The notes below the pieces were generated by a model. The model saw only the letters and a list, made by a program, of their open reading frames with translations, had not been told where the DNA came from and searched no databases. This document shows positions 23,674 through 35,794 of a stretch of DNA of 64,000 bases, in pieces. The position numbers were made by a program, and so were the translations under genes. The number at the start of each line of letters is the position of its first letter. The first letter of the stretch is position 1. Source of the DNA: Phaffia rhodozyma (taxonomy: Eukaryota > Basidiomycota > Tremellomycetes > Cystofilobasidiales > Mrakiaceae); the NCBI GenBank assembly GCA_014706385.1, contig JACGZH010000003.1, forward strand, positions 823,501-887,500, read 5' to 3'.

Positions 23674-26600
23674 ATGCAAGGCCAACAGCAACAACAATCA
23701 TCCTACCAAACCGATCCCTACAGTGCTCCTCCTCCCACAAGTGGATCTGGCTATACAGCCGACCCGTATCAATCGTATCAAACTGCGGGGTCTTATGCTC
23801 AGGGAGCTTATCCACCTCCTGTGCCTGCCGGCCAGTACTACCAGCCTGCGGCTTCGACTCAACACGCTTCCGGCCCGCCACCACAAGATACATATCATGA
23901 TCAGTCAGCATCTCAGGGCGGAGAAGGTGGTTACCAATCAGGATACAATGCTCGTGAAGGAGGTTTTCAGTCAGAAGGCTTCAGAGGCAGAGGCGGTTAC
24001 AGAGGCAGAGGTGGAGATAGAGGAGGATTTTCTGGTGAGCTATTCTACGGTCCCATTCAAGTCGTCGTTGCGGTCTCCTCTGTGTCTTTTTCTACTCTTT
24101 TCTGGCCTCTCTCTTTGGTCTATTTCGAATTACGCCTTTGGATGTCCGCCCTCCACTGCTCGTATGACTCTTTTACTATACCCTTCGACTCGGCTAGAAG
24201 GGAAAAATAAAAGAAGAAGAACAAAATTTACGCACACGCGTACACACGTGCGCGCATACATATATCTCGAGATATTCAATTCAACAGGCGAACCAGACGA
24301 CACCGTAATCATGTTGAGGCAAAGGAAGGTCTCCGGCCTTGATCGCTTTGCAAAGAACGAGTGGAAGGGAAACGATAGATCAGTGAGCCACGTGAAGATT
24401 CATTCGACTGCCCATGCGAGAATCCGTTACCAGGCAAGCAGACTATACGTCAGAGAGAGAGGTTCAGCTTTGGGAAGATGAAGACATTACTCGAAGAGGA
24501 GAAGAAGACCAGACAAGAGTGAAATCATTCTGAGGAAAGCCAAGCTGATTTAAGTCTATGCGTCTTGATTTCCCATAGACCGAGGTCGAGGTGGTCGACG
24601 GATCGTTTCTACCCATTCACTAGAGCAAGATGATGCCGAACACGATTCTTTAATAGCTGAACGAGTCAATAGGGAAAGACCTTGTAGAACGTTGTTCATT
24701 CGAAACATTTCCGTGAGCCTAGTCCTCCAATACATCATCCACTACCCACGTCAACAAACCCGTCCAATCTGATCAATGATCCTTCAACTTCTCGTAATCT
24801 TCACACTTGTGATAGTACGATGCTTTGGCCGATGAGATCAGAAGATCTTTCGAAGCATTTGGAGAAGTCAAAACATTCTTCGACTTGATCACCAACCGAG
24901 GGATGATCTTTGTCACATTTGTGTGTCCTCTCTTCTTCGATGTTCCGTTTCATGAGAGAATGCTTGTTGATTATGAGCGCCTTTTCCAAAGTACGATGTT
25001 CGAGCCTCTGAGCAAGCAAAGGAGGCTATGCAAGGCACTGAGATCGCAGGTCGCTCGGTTCGTTGAAGTCGATTATATATCCTATCTCGAAGTCATTATA
25101 TCACCTTTTCGTAATGCTTAACATGATTTGTTGGTGGTCTTGATCGCAGATCGATGTCCACTACTCGCTCCCTAGGCCGGACGAATCGAGCGGTGCTTGC
25201 GACGCTGACAAGAATCAGGTACGTAGCATGCGTATTTTTGGTTCTGTATGTGACTGTGTCTCTTACGTGGGCTCTCATCCGACGAAATTATATAGGGTTC
25301 CCTACATGTTGCCTTGATTGCTTCCCCAGGCAACCGGGCCATCGATGACGTCGAGCTAAGAAAAGTTTTTGGGGAAGTCGGAGAAGTAAAAAATATCAAA
25401 CCTCATGATACCATTCAGGAGTACGCCATCGTTTTCCCTCTTGTTTTCTTCTCACTTGCGAGATGATGCGGTTTTGAATCTGCGCTTACTCTTTACTCTG
25501 TCCGTTTTCTGCTTGGTGTTTGACAGGGATCGACTGGTAGAATTCTATGATAGCAGGGTGGGTTCAAATTGTTTTCATATCTCTCGTGTGTTCATCTACC
25601 TATGTCTTTTTTTTTGTTTCTTCACAGTCGGTCCGAGCTGCCAAAGAAAGGCTTGATCGATCCGTTTTCCAAGATGGGACACTGGAGATCAAATATGTTT
25701 GGGATGTCCCCGCCGTTCCTTTACCCGACGATCTGTATGTGGAATCCTTGGGTTCTCCTTCTGAGGAATGTCTTGCTCCATATGATGTATGGCTAACCGC
25801 CTGATGACTTCTTCGTTTTTCTGTTACACCTCCTTATCGAATCATAGTCAACACCCAACGTTAAGTTCTCGAGACCTGAGCCGAAACCGAGGTCGAGGTC
25901 GAGGCGTCCGAGGGACGCGAGGTCGGGGTGGTTACGGTCGGTATGAGGACGACTACCGTTCCGACTATCAAGACGACCAAAGTTATGATAGTTACTCCCG
26001 TGGTGGATATACTGACGGCTATCGAGGTCGTGGCCGTGGTCGAGGAAGAGGCGGCTACGGCGGCGGTTATGATGATAGCCGAGACGGCTATGAGGGAGCC
26101 TACGATAGTCGATCAGGTGGTGCCGGTGCTGGAAATGGCTATTACGGTCGAGACAGTCGAGAAGGCTACAGCAGGGAGAGGAGTCGAAGTCCGTCCAGAC
26201 GAGGAGGTTATGACGATTATCCCAGGGGAGGCGACGGATATTCATACGGGCGAGGAAGAGGCGGAGCCACTGCTTACCGTGGAGGACGTGGAGGTAGTCA
26301 CGGGGGGGGATACGAGGAAGGGTACCGAGCAGACCGGGGCCGGTACGAAGGAAGGGGTCAGTCACTTTCGATCGCATTCTTTCTCAGTGTCAACGAAGAA
26401 GCTAAAACCATGACTTTTCCATAGACTACGGAGGATACCAGGAGGGAGCTTATCAAGCAGGACCCTCCTACGCAGGACCTCCTCCTGCTAGCGGTCCCTC
26501 TCCTACCACCGCATCGTACGGTCGACCCGGTCCCCCTCCTGTACGATCTTGACCCTTCCCTCATGACAAAATACCACATCTGACTCTTCTTGTTTCTGAT

Positions 26601-27439
26601 CTCCTTTTTACGTTCATAGCCTGTAGACGAGCGATTGGAAGCAGCCAAGAAAGTCCAGCAGCTCCTCAGCTCTTATGGAGGTGGAGGTGCTTCTCCAGCT
26701 CAGGCTCCTCCATCCGCTGCATCCGCCTCGGGTCCAGCTGGCAGTCCTTATGTAGCTTATGCTGGTCAACCGGCCACTGCTCCCTACAATGCCTCTGTTG
26801 CTCTACCAACTCAGTATTACGCCAACCCTAACCAGGCGCTTGGATCTACGCCTTACGGTTACAATCATCCTACTACTGGATATCAACCCACCCCCCCTCA
26901 TCAGCAAGCACCTCCACCATCGTCCTACCCTCCTGCTCCTGCTATCGATCCTCGAACGACCGCTTCGGATCCTCGAAACCCCCCACCAAGCGCTGGTCTC
27001 CCCCCTCCCTCTTCTTCAGCCTCTTCTTCCGCGATACCGTTAGCTGGTGGAGGAATGAGTGTCAACCCTGGAATCCTTGCACTCCTTCAACAGACTCAAA
27101 CTCGACTGCAACCCCCGACTTTAGGTTCGGGCCCATCATCGGCATCACCGATCCCGCCGTCGGCTGCAGGAGGTGGTTACAGTCCTCTGCCACCTGTGGG
27201 AGGTAAACCCGGACAAATAGGAGGACCACCACCCTCTGCTGCTGCCTCAGCCTCGGCAGCAGCCCCGGCGGGCGATGTCTCGCAACTTTTGGCTTTGCTA
27301 GTAAGTATCTGTTTTTTTCACTGACCCTTTTGAATCGATTCGCTTGATTTGCTCATGTTTATACTACAAATGTTGTCGACTCTGACCGCTTTCGTCATCT
27401 TGTCGTGTCAACCAACAGGCCAACAAGTCTGGGCAGTAA
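23674..27439 (+). CDS. RNA-binding protein with two RRMs, RGG box and low-complexity ends
   Basis: Exon 1 (23674-24034) starts MQGQQQQQSSYQTDPYSAPP, a Q/Y/G/P-rich prion-like segment ending in RGRGG. RRM1 is spread over exons 24579-24712, 24816-24920 and 24992-25057 plus the next one: TLFIRNIS, YDALADEIRRSFEAFGEVKT, GMIFVTF, YDVRASEQAKEAM, DVHYSLPRPDE. RRM2 follows: GSLHVALIASPGNRAIDDVE, KVFGEVGEVKNIKPH, DRLVEFYDSR, AAKERLDRSVFQDG. An exon at about 25855-26355 is an RGG/RGRG/GGY box with SRSPSRRGGY. The C-terminus is Pro/Ala-rich and ends DVSQLLALL|ANKSGQ-stop at 27437-27439. RRM1-RRM2 spacing and wording resemble Mei2-type RRMs 1 and 2, without Mei2's C-terminal RRM3. The join between exon 2 (from 24288) and 24579 is unresolved. 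Confidence 0.8.
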
Positions 27440-27684
27440 CGGTTTTTTTGAGATATCCCAGTTTGTCTTGGTTTCCATGATTGTTATGTTATATCGCTTC
27501 CTGTCGATCTTATCTTTATCTGTCTGTTCATGTCTCTGTTTGATTCACATCAGTTCTTATACGCTATATTTAGTTTTGTAATCACAATAAGAGATATATC
27601 CTCCTTGCTCTACGTTTCCAATCTTTGAATGCACAATCATGAAAGTCAACAAACATCATTCTTCATCACTTTCTTGCCGCTAAT

Positions 27685-30600
27685 TTATTCTGTAACCGCC
27701 CTGACGACGGTCTCGCATCTCACACACAGCATGTTTTCCCTAGGGGCGGAGTAGACCCAACATCTAGGGCATTTGTGCATGGATGAGGGAAAGATTCGAA
27801 CGTATAGTTCGGTCGTTGAAGTTCTTTCTTCTGAATCTGTTCAATGTTCAAAAAGCCAAGCGCGTGAATCAGTGTTCGTAAAATGATTGAAAAGAGAATC
27901 TACAAGATTTACCTGATGTGATTGTCTTGCTGTATTCCCAACTTTGGGGTTCATCTATAGGTTGAGCCATAAGCGTCACGTGTGAGACTGCAAACAATCT
28001 AGCCAGTATATCACCTGTTGACATAGATCGAGTTTTAATCCCATTGGTATCGCATTGATGCAAGCAGAACTGGGAGAACAGAGAAAGTCTGAAATGACGT
28101 ACGGTTTTTCTGTAGAATCTTTTGGAAGGACCCGTTGGGAGCAGATGTGAATTCCAAATGAGCCTCGAGAGAAGAGCTCAATTTTCTATGAGGACGATCA
28201 TCAATGTGAGACAAACATCCCGAAAAGAGCACACAAACCGACCAAGGATGATATGAAAAGGAGAAGAAGATGTTTTGCTACGTACTCTTCTTTTTTTCCA
28301 GTGTCGATTAATGTTCGAACAGCTTTTCGAATCTCTATCAAAGCTTCAATTTCAGATTCTGCTTCTTCGTCTTTCCAAGATTCCTCCTTCACATGGGTGT
28401 TCATCAGGCGAAGATCATCAAATCAATCAGCAACATGATCAGATAGAAGAAAGGAAGGAAAAAGGCGAATAATTTTGGGCTAACAGGTCTTTGTCGTCTT
28501 TGCTCAAAGAAAGAACGATCTGTGTTCTTTATATCAGGCCGATGCGAATGAAGTTCTTCAATCAGATATGGGAGAATAGGACCAAGCTCTTGAGAGACAA
28601 CATTGACGACCTGTTTGAAGGTTTCAGCGATTGTCACATGTAGAAAATGTAAAATAAGGACATTAGTTTTCTCTCAAAGAAGCACTGTCAAAGCGGCTGG
28701 ACAAGACAGACCTCTTTAAGGACCGACAGGTGAATTTGCCTGTTCATTTCCTCCGGAAGATCGGCATAAACAGTATCCTTGACCGCGTCGAAGTAAACAC
28801 TAGACAAATCGTTGAGGAGTAATATTGTTTTTTCGACCACTTGATTTGTGAACAAGAGATAGTGATTTTATCTTCCAATCAGACCTCAACAAATCCACAC
28901 TGGCGTCAGGAAAGACAATGTATGAAGTACTGACCTTGATGATAGCTGAAAGCAGTGTAAGATGAACGAGTCGAATGACAGTATTTCCATAGACTATGAA
29001 GAACATATCGATCGATCTACAGATGAAGTGTCCTTAAATCAGTTTAGAACAGACGATGTACTGTTTCAAGAAGAAAACAGAAAAACATACCACAGAGAGA
29101 TCATCTCGATGGAAGGAACTGATTGGCTGGGTGTCCGCTCGAAGATTTCCTACACAAAACTTGAGCAGTACTCGAAATCGCTGAAGCTGAGATGAAGCCT
29201 TCTCAATAGATGATTTTCCTATCGAGAGGTCCGTGGTGTAGTCAGTTGCCGCCGCACAGAGACGAAGAACATCTGCACCTTGAGGACCAAGCTTTGATTG
29301 TAAACAAGAAAGTAAGCGACAGGACTGCAACCTTGCGTGTGGATAAAAAGCAGCACACGTCAAAATTCAACTATACCTTGGATTTGTTTCCGTTTGTAGC
29401 GAAAGCCGTTCCGTCCAGGATAGAAACCGGACTAATCACATTCCCGTCACTCTTACTCATCTTTTCCATCGAGTCATCTAACACCATTCCGTGTGTAATG
29501 ATCGTCTTGTATGGAGCAACGGGTTTACTTTCGCCATTCATGACCTTTGCATCTGCCGAGAGGTACGTTAGGAGAAGACTCTGGAACCAACCTCGATGTT
29601 GATCGCTTCCTTCCAACACGACATCCGCCACATGGCCACTGGACGAACGATCGGCGACATTCGTCCAGGCAGATCCACTATCGAACCATACATCCATTGT
29701 ATCTGTTCCTTTACGGTAGGTCTTCCCGGACTCTCGAAGGGCAGGCGTGAGGAACACATCAACAGGGGCATCCCACCAGTGGGATAGACCTTTTTCGCTC
29801 AGGACGTCGATGATGTGAGATACTGATTCGGAATTCAAAATAGCCTCGTCGGTAGACTCATCGTAGAGAGCGGGGATGGGTACCCCCCATGTACGTTGTC
29901 GGGAGATGCACCATTCAGATCGAGACTTGATGAACGCTTGTAGTCGGTTTCGGGCTGTATAGCGTAGAAGAAGAACTGTAATGAGCATTTTCTTACACCG
30001 ACAAGTGCGGAGCTAGATGCGGTTTGGTAGACACTGACAGCTTGCAGGAACGAACTCGACGTCTGAGAGAGATTTCAAAGCAAAGTCTTTGACTTTTTCA
30101 AGGTTTGCGAACCACTGCGAGCTGGACCTGTAACCCGAAGCCAAATGAAGTAGAGTTAGATATCGATGGGATATCTTGAACAAGATGGCCGTAGCATCAG
30201 CAACATAAGGACAAAAGAAAACAAACCTGATCAAGACTGGCTTTTTTGTCTTCCAGTCGTACGGATATTTATGGGTATACTTCTTCGCCTTCAATAGCAG
30301 TCCCCTGTCCTTCAAAACGTCTACCATAATTTCATTTCCTTCTTCCAAGACCGCCTTGCCGACCAACCTGTCTTCTAAAACATCATCTGTGAACTTTCCA
30401 TCCGCGTCTATCGGGCAAACCAAATCTTTCGGATGAGACAATCCGCCAGTAGCAGCATGTTCCTTGAACGTAACAAAGTCTTCGAGTCCGTGCGCGGGCG
30501 CACAATGAACAAGACCGGTTCCGACAGTGGAAGTTACGTGAGAAGAGGCTATGATGCGTAGAAGAGAAGGATTTGAAGAGGCGTTGTCCGATGAGGGCGT

Positions 30601-32560
30601 ATTGACAAAGACGGGCTGATAGGTGGTGTCCAACAGATCGGCACCTGTGATCGAAAAGGAGAGTAATCACAATTAATGGGCTGAACAATATCTGATCGGC
30701 CTCTGCTTTCATATGAGGATGGAAATGAGCCTCGTATGACTTAAGTATCTTGATTCGTATTCACCATTGAAAGTTGCTAACTTCTCAAAAACCCCCTCTA
30801 CCGTTGAGCTGTTGCTATCTCCCAAATCCTTGGTAAGATCCCCAAGTCGATCCTGAGCAGCAATCAGAAGCTGTCCTGTCGACTTATATCGAACAAGTGC
30901 GTAGTCCATATTTGTGTTCACCATGACAGCCTGTCGGAAGTAATAATTAAATTTCAATAAAGAAGTAAATAAGAAGACACAGATTCAGAGGCATTGATCA
31001 TCGACCAACGAAATAAACTTTGAACGAGCAAAAGAGCTATACTGGAAAAAGAATCAGGACCTAGAAGACGAACCATGTTACTAGCCATACTCCAAGGCGT
31101 TGTTGTCCAAATGAGTAATGAAATATCATTCTGATTCTCGATCTGGTTGTCTTCGAGCACTTTCTCCAACTTAGATCCAGCCTGTGCCAGGTTCAATTTG
31201 ATGTACGCGCTCAACGAGACGTGATCTTCTACGTATTTTAACTCTGCCTCGGCTAACGCCGTTCGAGATGAGGGAGAATAGTAAGATGGTCGATGATGTG
31301 TCTTGATCAAACCTGTTCGTAAGAATTCAATCATCAGGGTTGGCTTCGGTTAGTTGATCGGTGCGCATTTGACCAAGTATTGAGACCCAGAAGAAAGACA
31401 AGATTGACCATTTTCCACCATCATCTTGAAAATCTTGAGCTGTCTGATCTCATACTCATGATCTAAAGTCCGATACGTTCCCTCTTTGCTCCAATCGGCC
31501 ATCACACCTAGCATCTCCATTTCTCCTCGTTGTAACTGAACGCATTCTTCGGCCAGACTTTTGGCAGCTGATCGGATCTCGCTCGGAGCTAAGTCATGAA
31601 AGTCTTTCTATTGTCGAGAAAATGAGAACCACGGAGATTGTATTACGTGTGTGTATGTGATCAAATCCACGAGACAAAGAAAGTCAAGACAGAAAGGGAA
31701 GAACGGACGTCTAGTTTTTTGAGAGCTTTATTCTCGATAGGAAGTCCATGACAGTCCCAGCCAGGAACATAATTAACTCTCGATCCTTCAAGCACTTCAT
31801 GCCGATTAGTAATATCTTTCAATATTCTATTGAGGGAGTGACCTAAAAGATCGGCCAAGAATGCGTAGACTTTCAGGTCAATGGATGCAAACAACAAGAG
31901 TAACAGGATTTAAGATGGCTTTACATACCCATATGTAAATTCCCGTTAGCATAAGGGGGTCCGTCAAGAAAAACAAATTCTTTGCCTCCCTTGTTATGTT
32001 CTCTCTACATCATCAAGAGGAACCCCAAGTACAATCAATACTTTTTGATGACGAAGACGAGTGATAATTCCACTGATGTTGCGTCCGATATCGGCGAATG
32101 AACTGACCTGCCATCTATACAATCCACCCATCGTCTTTTCTCCAAAAGTTTCTCTAAGAGTCTTGACATTCGGTCTTTGAGGGAATGTCGTCTTTGGTAG
32201 GATCAGTGTGCTTGCGTACTTCTTTGAATCGGTCGTCGTGTGTGGTTTTGTGCTTTGCTCAGTCGTCAGTGTCGACTCAGGCAATCGCTCTTCTGATTCC
32301 TTTTGCTCTTTAGCGGACCGAGGGAAGGAGAGAGAGAGGCATCTGGAAGAAAGTAAACTGGCTGGAGATCGAATGAGGCATTGATGAGAGATGAACCGAG
32401 CTGGGACATTCGTCCTAGCTGCAGAAAGAAACATCATCTGGCTATGCTGATGCTGATGCTGATGACGATGATGATGGTAATGACGCTGATGATGGTAATG
32501 ACGCTGATGATGGTAATGACGCTGATGTATGCTGAGATTGGGCAGAAGAGTGATTGTCAT
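27685..32560 (-). CDS. ISM1: mitochondrial isoleucyl-tRNA synthetase
   Basis: Class I synthetase of roughly 1,050 residues. The N-terminal catalytic motif is [13 protein letters not shown], with the HIGH-type HMGH split by an intron at about 31929, followed by [18 protein letters not shown]. The insertion (editing) domain is in the middle. Then come [50 protein letters not shown] and the KMSKS loop [13 protein letters not shown]. The last exon gives HKCPRCW and MLCVRCE, the C-terminal zinc finger of bacterial/mitochondrial IleRS; the stop is at 27685. Two in-frame starts exist: 32560, which reads through a His-rich tandem repeat, and 32437, opening [20 protein letters not shown], an ideal mitochondrial presequence. 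I favour the inner ATG for the mitochondrial form. Confidence 0.92.
32470..32523. repeat. 18-bp tandem repeat, three perfect copies
   Basis: The unit GATGATGGTAATGACGCT occurs at 32470-32487, 32488-32505 and 32506-32523, with degenerate GATGCT-type flanks on both sides (about 32442-32469 and 32524-32527). In the IleRS frame on the minus strand each unit encodes six His-rich residues (HYHHQR type). It sits between two candidate start codons of the IleRS gene. Confidence 0.85.
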
Positions 32561-33128
32561 CGGCCTGGGCTGTGAATAACCCTAACTACGACCTTCTCAG
32601 GATACAACATACCAACTACTGTTGATGCCAGCATGAAATATAACAAGAACAGGCCCTTGGTTGTTATGCTCATCAGTTCAAGGCTTTCGATTTTCTTGCT
32701 CTTTGATCTGTCGAATGTAAGGAGGTTGTTAATGTACGCGCGAGTATGTTGTAGACATGCGAGACTCGTCTTGCGCTAACTGAAATGTTTTCGAAAAGAT
32801 TAGGAAGCCTACTGAAAAGCGATCACGAAAAAAAGGAGATGGAAAGATCCTTCTCCTTGCAAGGTCGTTCCATACTCGTTATCGAGCTATCAAGCATCTC
32901 CACGACCAGACGATAAGACGACCAATCTGTTCTCATTCAGACTCGCCTTCTCATGGCAATTCCGACATATTGAAACTCGACGCATATACACCGTGCATAC
33001 ATCGCGGCGCTCAAGAAGGGTATGAAGAAATGCCTGGGTGACTATCGGTAGTCAGCCATGACCCACAATACATCTGATCTAACTCTTCATCCAAACCCAA
33101 AAGAGACCCCAACTATCAGCCAAGAAAG
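32561..33128. promoter_or_regulatory. divergent promoter region, ISM1 and NAA40
   Basis: 568 bp between the outer IleRS ATG and the Naa40 ATG. No supported ORF. It should contain both promoters; no specific site stands out. Confidence 0.4.
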
Positions 33129-34209
33129 ATGTCCTCAGAAGAATTATCGGCATCATCCTCTGCTAGTTTGGTTGCTTCAGCTCAGAAGGTGAGTAAATGA
33201 TTCCGCTCACCTCATATATTCGAGTATATGTACAAAGCTGTAGATACATATCCGCGCACCCTTTAGCTCTCGACAGTGGAGATATTACAATACATATCCG
33301 AGGTTTCCTTGCCCAGCTCGAGTCAGGGTCAGCACGAATTCAAGACGATTGTTCGGAAAGCTCCTTTCTTACAGACAGAGCAAGACGAAATTTTCAGTAT
33401 ATTTTCTACGAATATGCGTCAGCTGTATGTCTTTGTCTTCGTTCTCATCGTGCTAGTCGATATAGATATCAATGAACATCTCGAACGCGTACACATACAG
33501 ATACGTAAATTCTGCTTTCGGCTGGAATCCAACCTCAAAGAAAAAAGAATTGTTCCACAAGTCGTCAAGATACGCGATCGTGAGAGAAGTCAAATCAAAT
33601 ATGATGGCGGGATACATCATGTTTCGCTTCGATCAGGAGGAGAGATTAGACGATGAATTGGACCCTGTTGTCTACATGTTTGTTCCCTCATTCGCCATTG
33701 TCTCTAAGCCTATATGAATCATGCTTACACCGACACTGAACACGTATTGTAGATATGAGCTTTCCGTCAATCCAAAGTTCCAACGATCAGGATTAGGGAG
33801 ATACCTCGTGAATGCTGCAGGAGAGATTGGCAAGAAGACAAATATGCGGAAGATGGTTTTGACCCTTTTGAAAGGTCCGTTCTCCTTGTCCTCTCTATTC
33901 GTCTTGCTCTCTCTCTCTTTTTGTCCTTTTCCTCGCTCTTGGACAACTCAAGATGACGATGTTTTTAACGGTTTGTTATTCCTTCTCATGGGGTCACCAA
34001 GTAGCCAACGCGAAAGCATCGACCTTCTACGAATCAATAGGGTACGCTTGTGACTCATTTCGATATTCACCAACAATTCCATTTAACACTCTCTCGTGCC
34101 TCCTTTGATGACTTGAAATGAGGACAGGTTTATGATAGATCCGATCTCGCCATCCCAGTTTCCTGACCATGAATCTGTCGATTATGAGATTCTTAGTAAA
34201 ACGATATGA
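33129..34209 (+). CDS. NAA40: histone H2A/H4 N-terminal acetyltransferase NatD (Naa40)
   Basis: Six exons: 33129-33188, 33267-33424, 33501-33677, 33753-33874, 34002-34041 and 34128-34209. They total 639 nt, or 212 residues, and all phases agree. The GNAT acetyl-CoA motif A is QRSGLGRYLVNAAGEIG, preceded by YELSVNP and followed by MRKMVLTLLK and NAKASTFYESIGF. The C-terminus FMIDPISPSQF...DYEILSKT matches the FEIDDSSPS...YEILSR ending specific to Naa40/Nat4. NatD acetylates the N-terminal serine of histones H2A and H4 and is ribosome-associated. Exon 2 uses the acceptor at 33265-33266; the next AG downstream would change the frame. Confidence 0.88.
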
Positions 34210-34465
34210 TATGATCATCTTGATTTCTTTCCACTGTCTCTCATGTTTTTAAACCCTTTTCTCAAGTTAAACTATATGCGCAAGTCTTTGACCCGGTTGA
34301 CAAGAACTCAGAGGTCCAACAGTAAAAGGATTCATATATCTATCGTTCAAAACTCTCAAAGATAAGAGCAAGAATAAGCAGTGTTTTGTATCTATCGAAT
34401 CGTTCAAAGTTTATAAAGAAGGGTAGGGCAAGAGAACGGGAGGAAGGCGGAGCAAAATAGATCGT

Positions 34466-35478
34466 TTAATCCTCTCCCTCGACAATCCAGTAGGAAGGAG
34501 CATCGAGCTTCTTATCTCCCTGTCAAAATTCAAAGGCACGGTGAAAAGAAAAGTCAGTCAAGAGGATCAATAAAAGTTTGATCCTGAACGAGAACTTACG
34601 TTGAGGAAGGGGACTGTTCCAGAGGAACAAGGAACAAAGACATGGAACACAATGAAAGCTGTTAACAGGCTGCAAGAGAGGATGGTTCAAATGATCGAAA
34701 CAAACTTACGTCCAACAACAAACAAGTACTCAATAGTCTTTCCACCGGCCTTCTTGACCAACTGTCCGGCCGCAGAAGCACTTCCACCAGTAGCAATCAA
34801 ATCATCAACCACCAACACATTGGCTCCCTCCGGAAGGGAACCCTCCTGAATCTCGAAAGCGTCCTCTCCGTACTCGAGGGAGTAGGTCACCTTGTGGCAT
34901 GCGCCAGGAAGCTTCTTGGCCTTTCGGACAGGAACAAAGGAGCATCCCAATCGAAGAGCAAGCGGAGGTCTTTTTGTATCATGATAGCAAGAGAAAACGC
35001 GTCGCCAAAGTCAGGCCCTCTTATCTTCCCTCACTATGATATTCTTCTGCGGAAATAAGAGGAGAAAAACCAAGACAGAACTCACCCAAGGAGGAATCCA
35101 CGGGCATCCAAACCGACGATGGCATCGATCTTCTTGATACCAGCCTTAGGCATGGTGACCGTGTAGATGTGGTTCAAGAAGTGAGTGAGGAGCATCTCGA
35201 AATCCTGGGGATCCCTAAGGATAGGCAAAAAGTCGATGAATGTGACGCCCTTGATAGGAAAGTTGGCTGATGACACAATTACAATAGCAGTATCAAGCCC
35301 GTACACAAACACAGAAGTTTGAGGAGATATAAGTTAAATGATAAGGAAGGTATGAAGGAGGATTTGCGGTAGAAAAGAACGCACGGTGAAGACCCATCTT
35401 GGACTTCAAGTGAGCGACATCACTCGTGGGCACCTCGGTGGTAGCAGGAGGGTTCGCGATCTCGGAAGGAGCAGACAT
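34466..35478 (-). CDS. APT1: adenine phosphoribosyltransferase
   Basis: Starts at 35478 (MSAPSEIANPPATTEVPTSD) and stops at 34466. Family segments in order: FPIKGVTFIDFLPILRDP, IDAIVGLDARGFLLG, LGCSFVPVRKAKKLPG and the PRPP-binding loop VLVVDDLIATGGSASAAGQ. Then come LPFLN on a 14-nt exon (34600-34613) and the end SYWIVEGED. The enzyme makes AMP from adenine and PRPP in purine salvage. Active-site pieces are all present. The start gives a short hydrophilic N-terminus before the family core. At least four introns; convergent with NAA40 (256 bp between stops). Confidence 0.93.
34600..34613 (-). other. 14-nt mini-exon of APT1
   Basis: The minus-strand context is GGAACAG|TCCCCTTCCTCAAC|GTAAGT. 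With one base (C) from the preceding exon it encodes LPFLN and leaves phase 0 for the last exon, GDKKLDAPSY. The residues fit the APRT C-terminal region. Confidence 0.75.
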
Positions 35479-35794
35479 CTATTTATCAAACGAACTCGCA
35501 GGATAAGCTGACCTAGCGCCAACCAAATCTATACACTAAGCATATAGGATCTAGGACGAACGATATCAATGGTGGTGATGATCAGAAAGGAAGGTAGAAG
35601 AGGAAGAGAAAAAAATGTTTGTTCGGCTATCAACTCGCCCCGAAAATTAAGCTAGACGCGCTGCGATAACAGGTGTGGCTGTGCTAAAGCAAAATCACGG
35701 CCGAGAAAGAGACATTACCGATACGACCCTATATAAGACGTTGCCAAAAACTACATGAATTCAGTGTACCAAAGTGTTTAACGGAGACAACATC
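35479..35794. other. intergenic region, APT1 promoter and SLC35F6-like 3' UTR
   Basis: Both flanking genes are on the minus strand. No ORF or motif is supported. Confidence 0.4.

Noticed and set aside
25793..26377. Long minus-strand ORF under the RGG exon
   Set aside because: It is a shadow of the GGN/CGN-rich RGG coding sequence; no domain.
28262..28330. Bases resembling a tRNA T-loop (GTTCGAACA)
   Set aside because: No D-loop, anticodon stem or acceptor pairing around it; it lies in the IleRS gene. Similar GTTCGAA matches elsewhere also lack tRNA structure.
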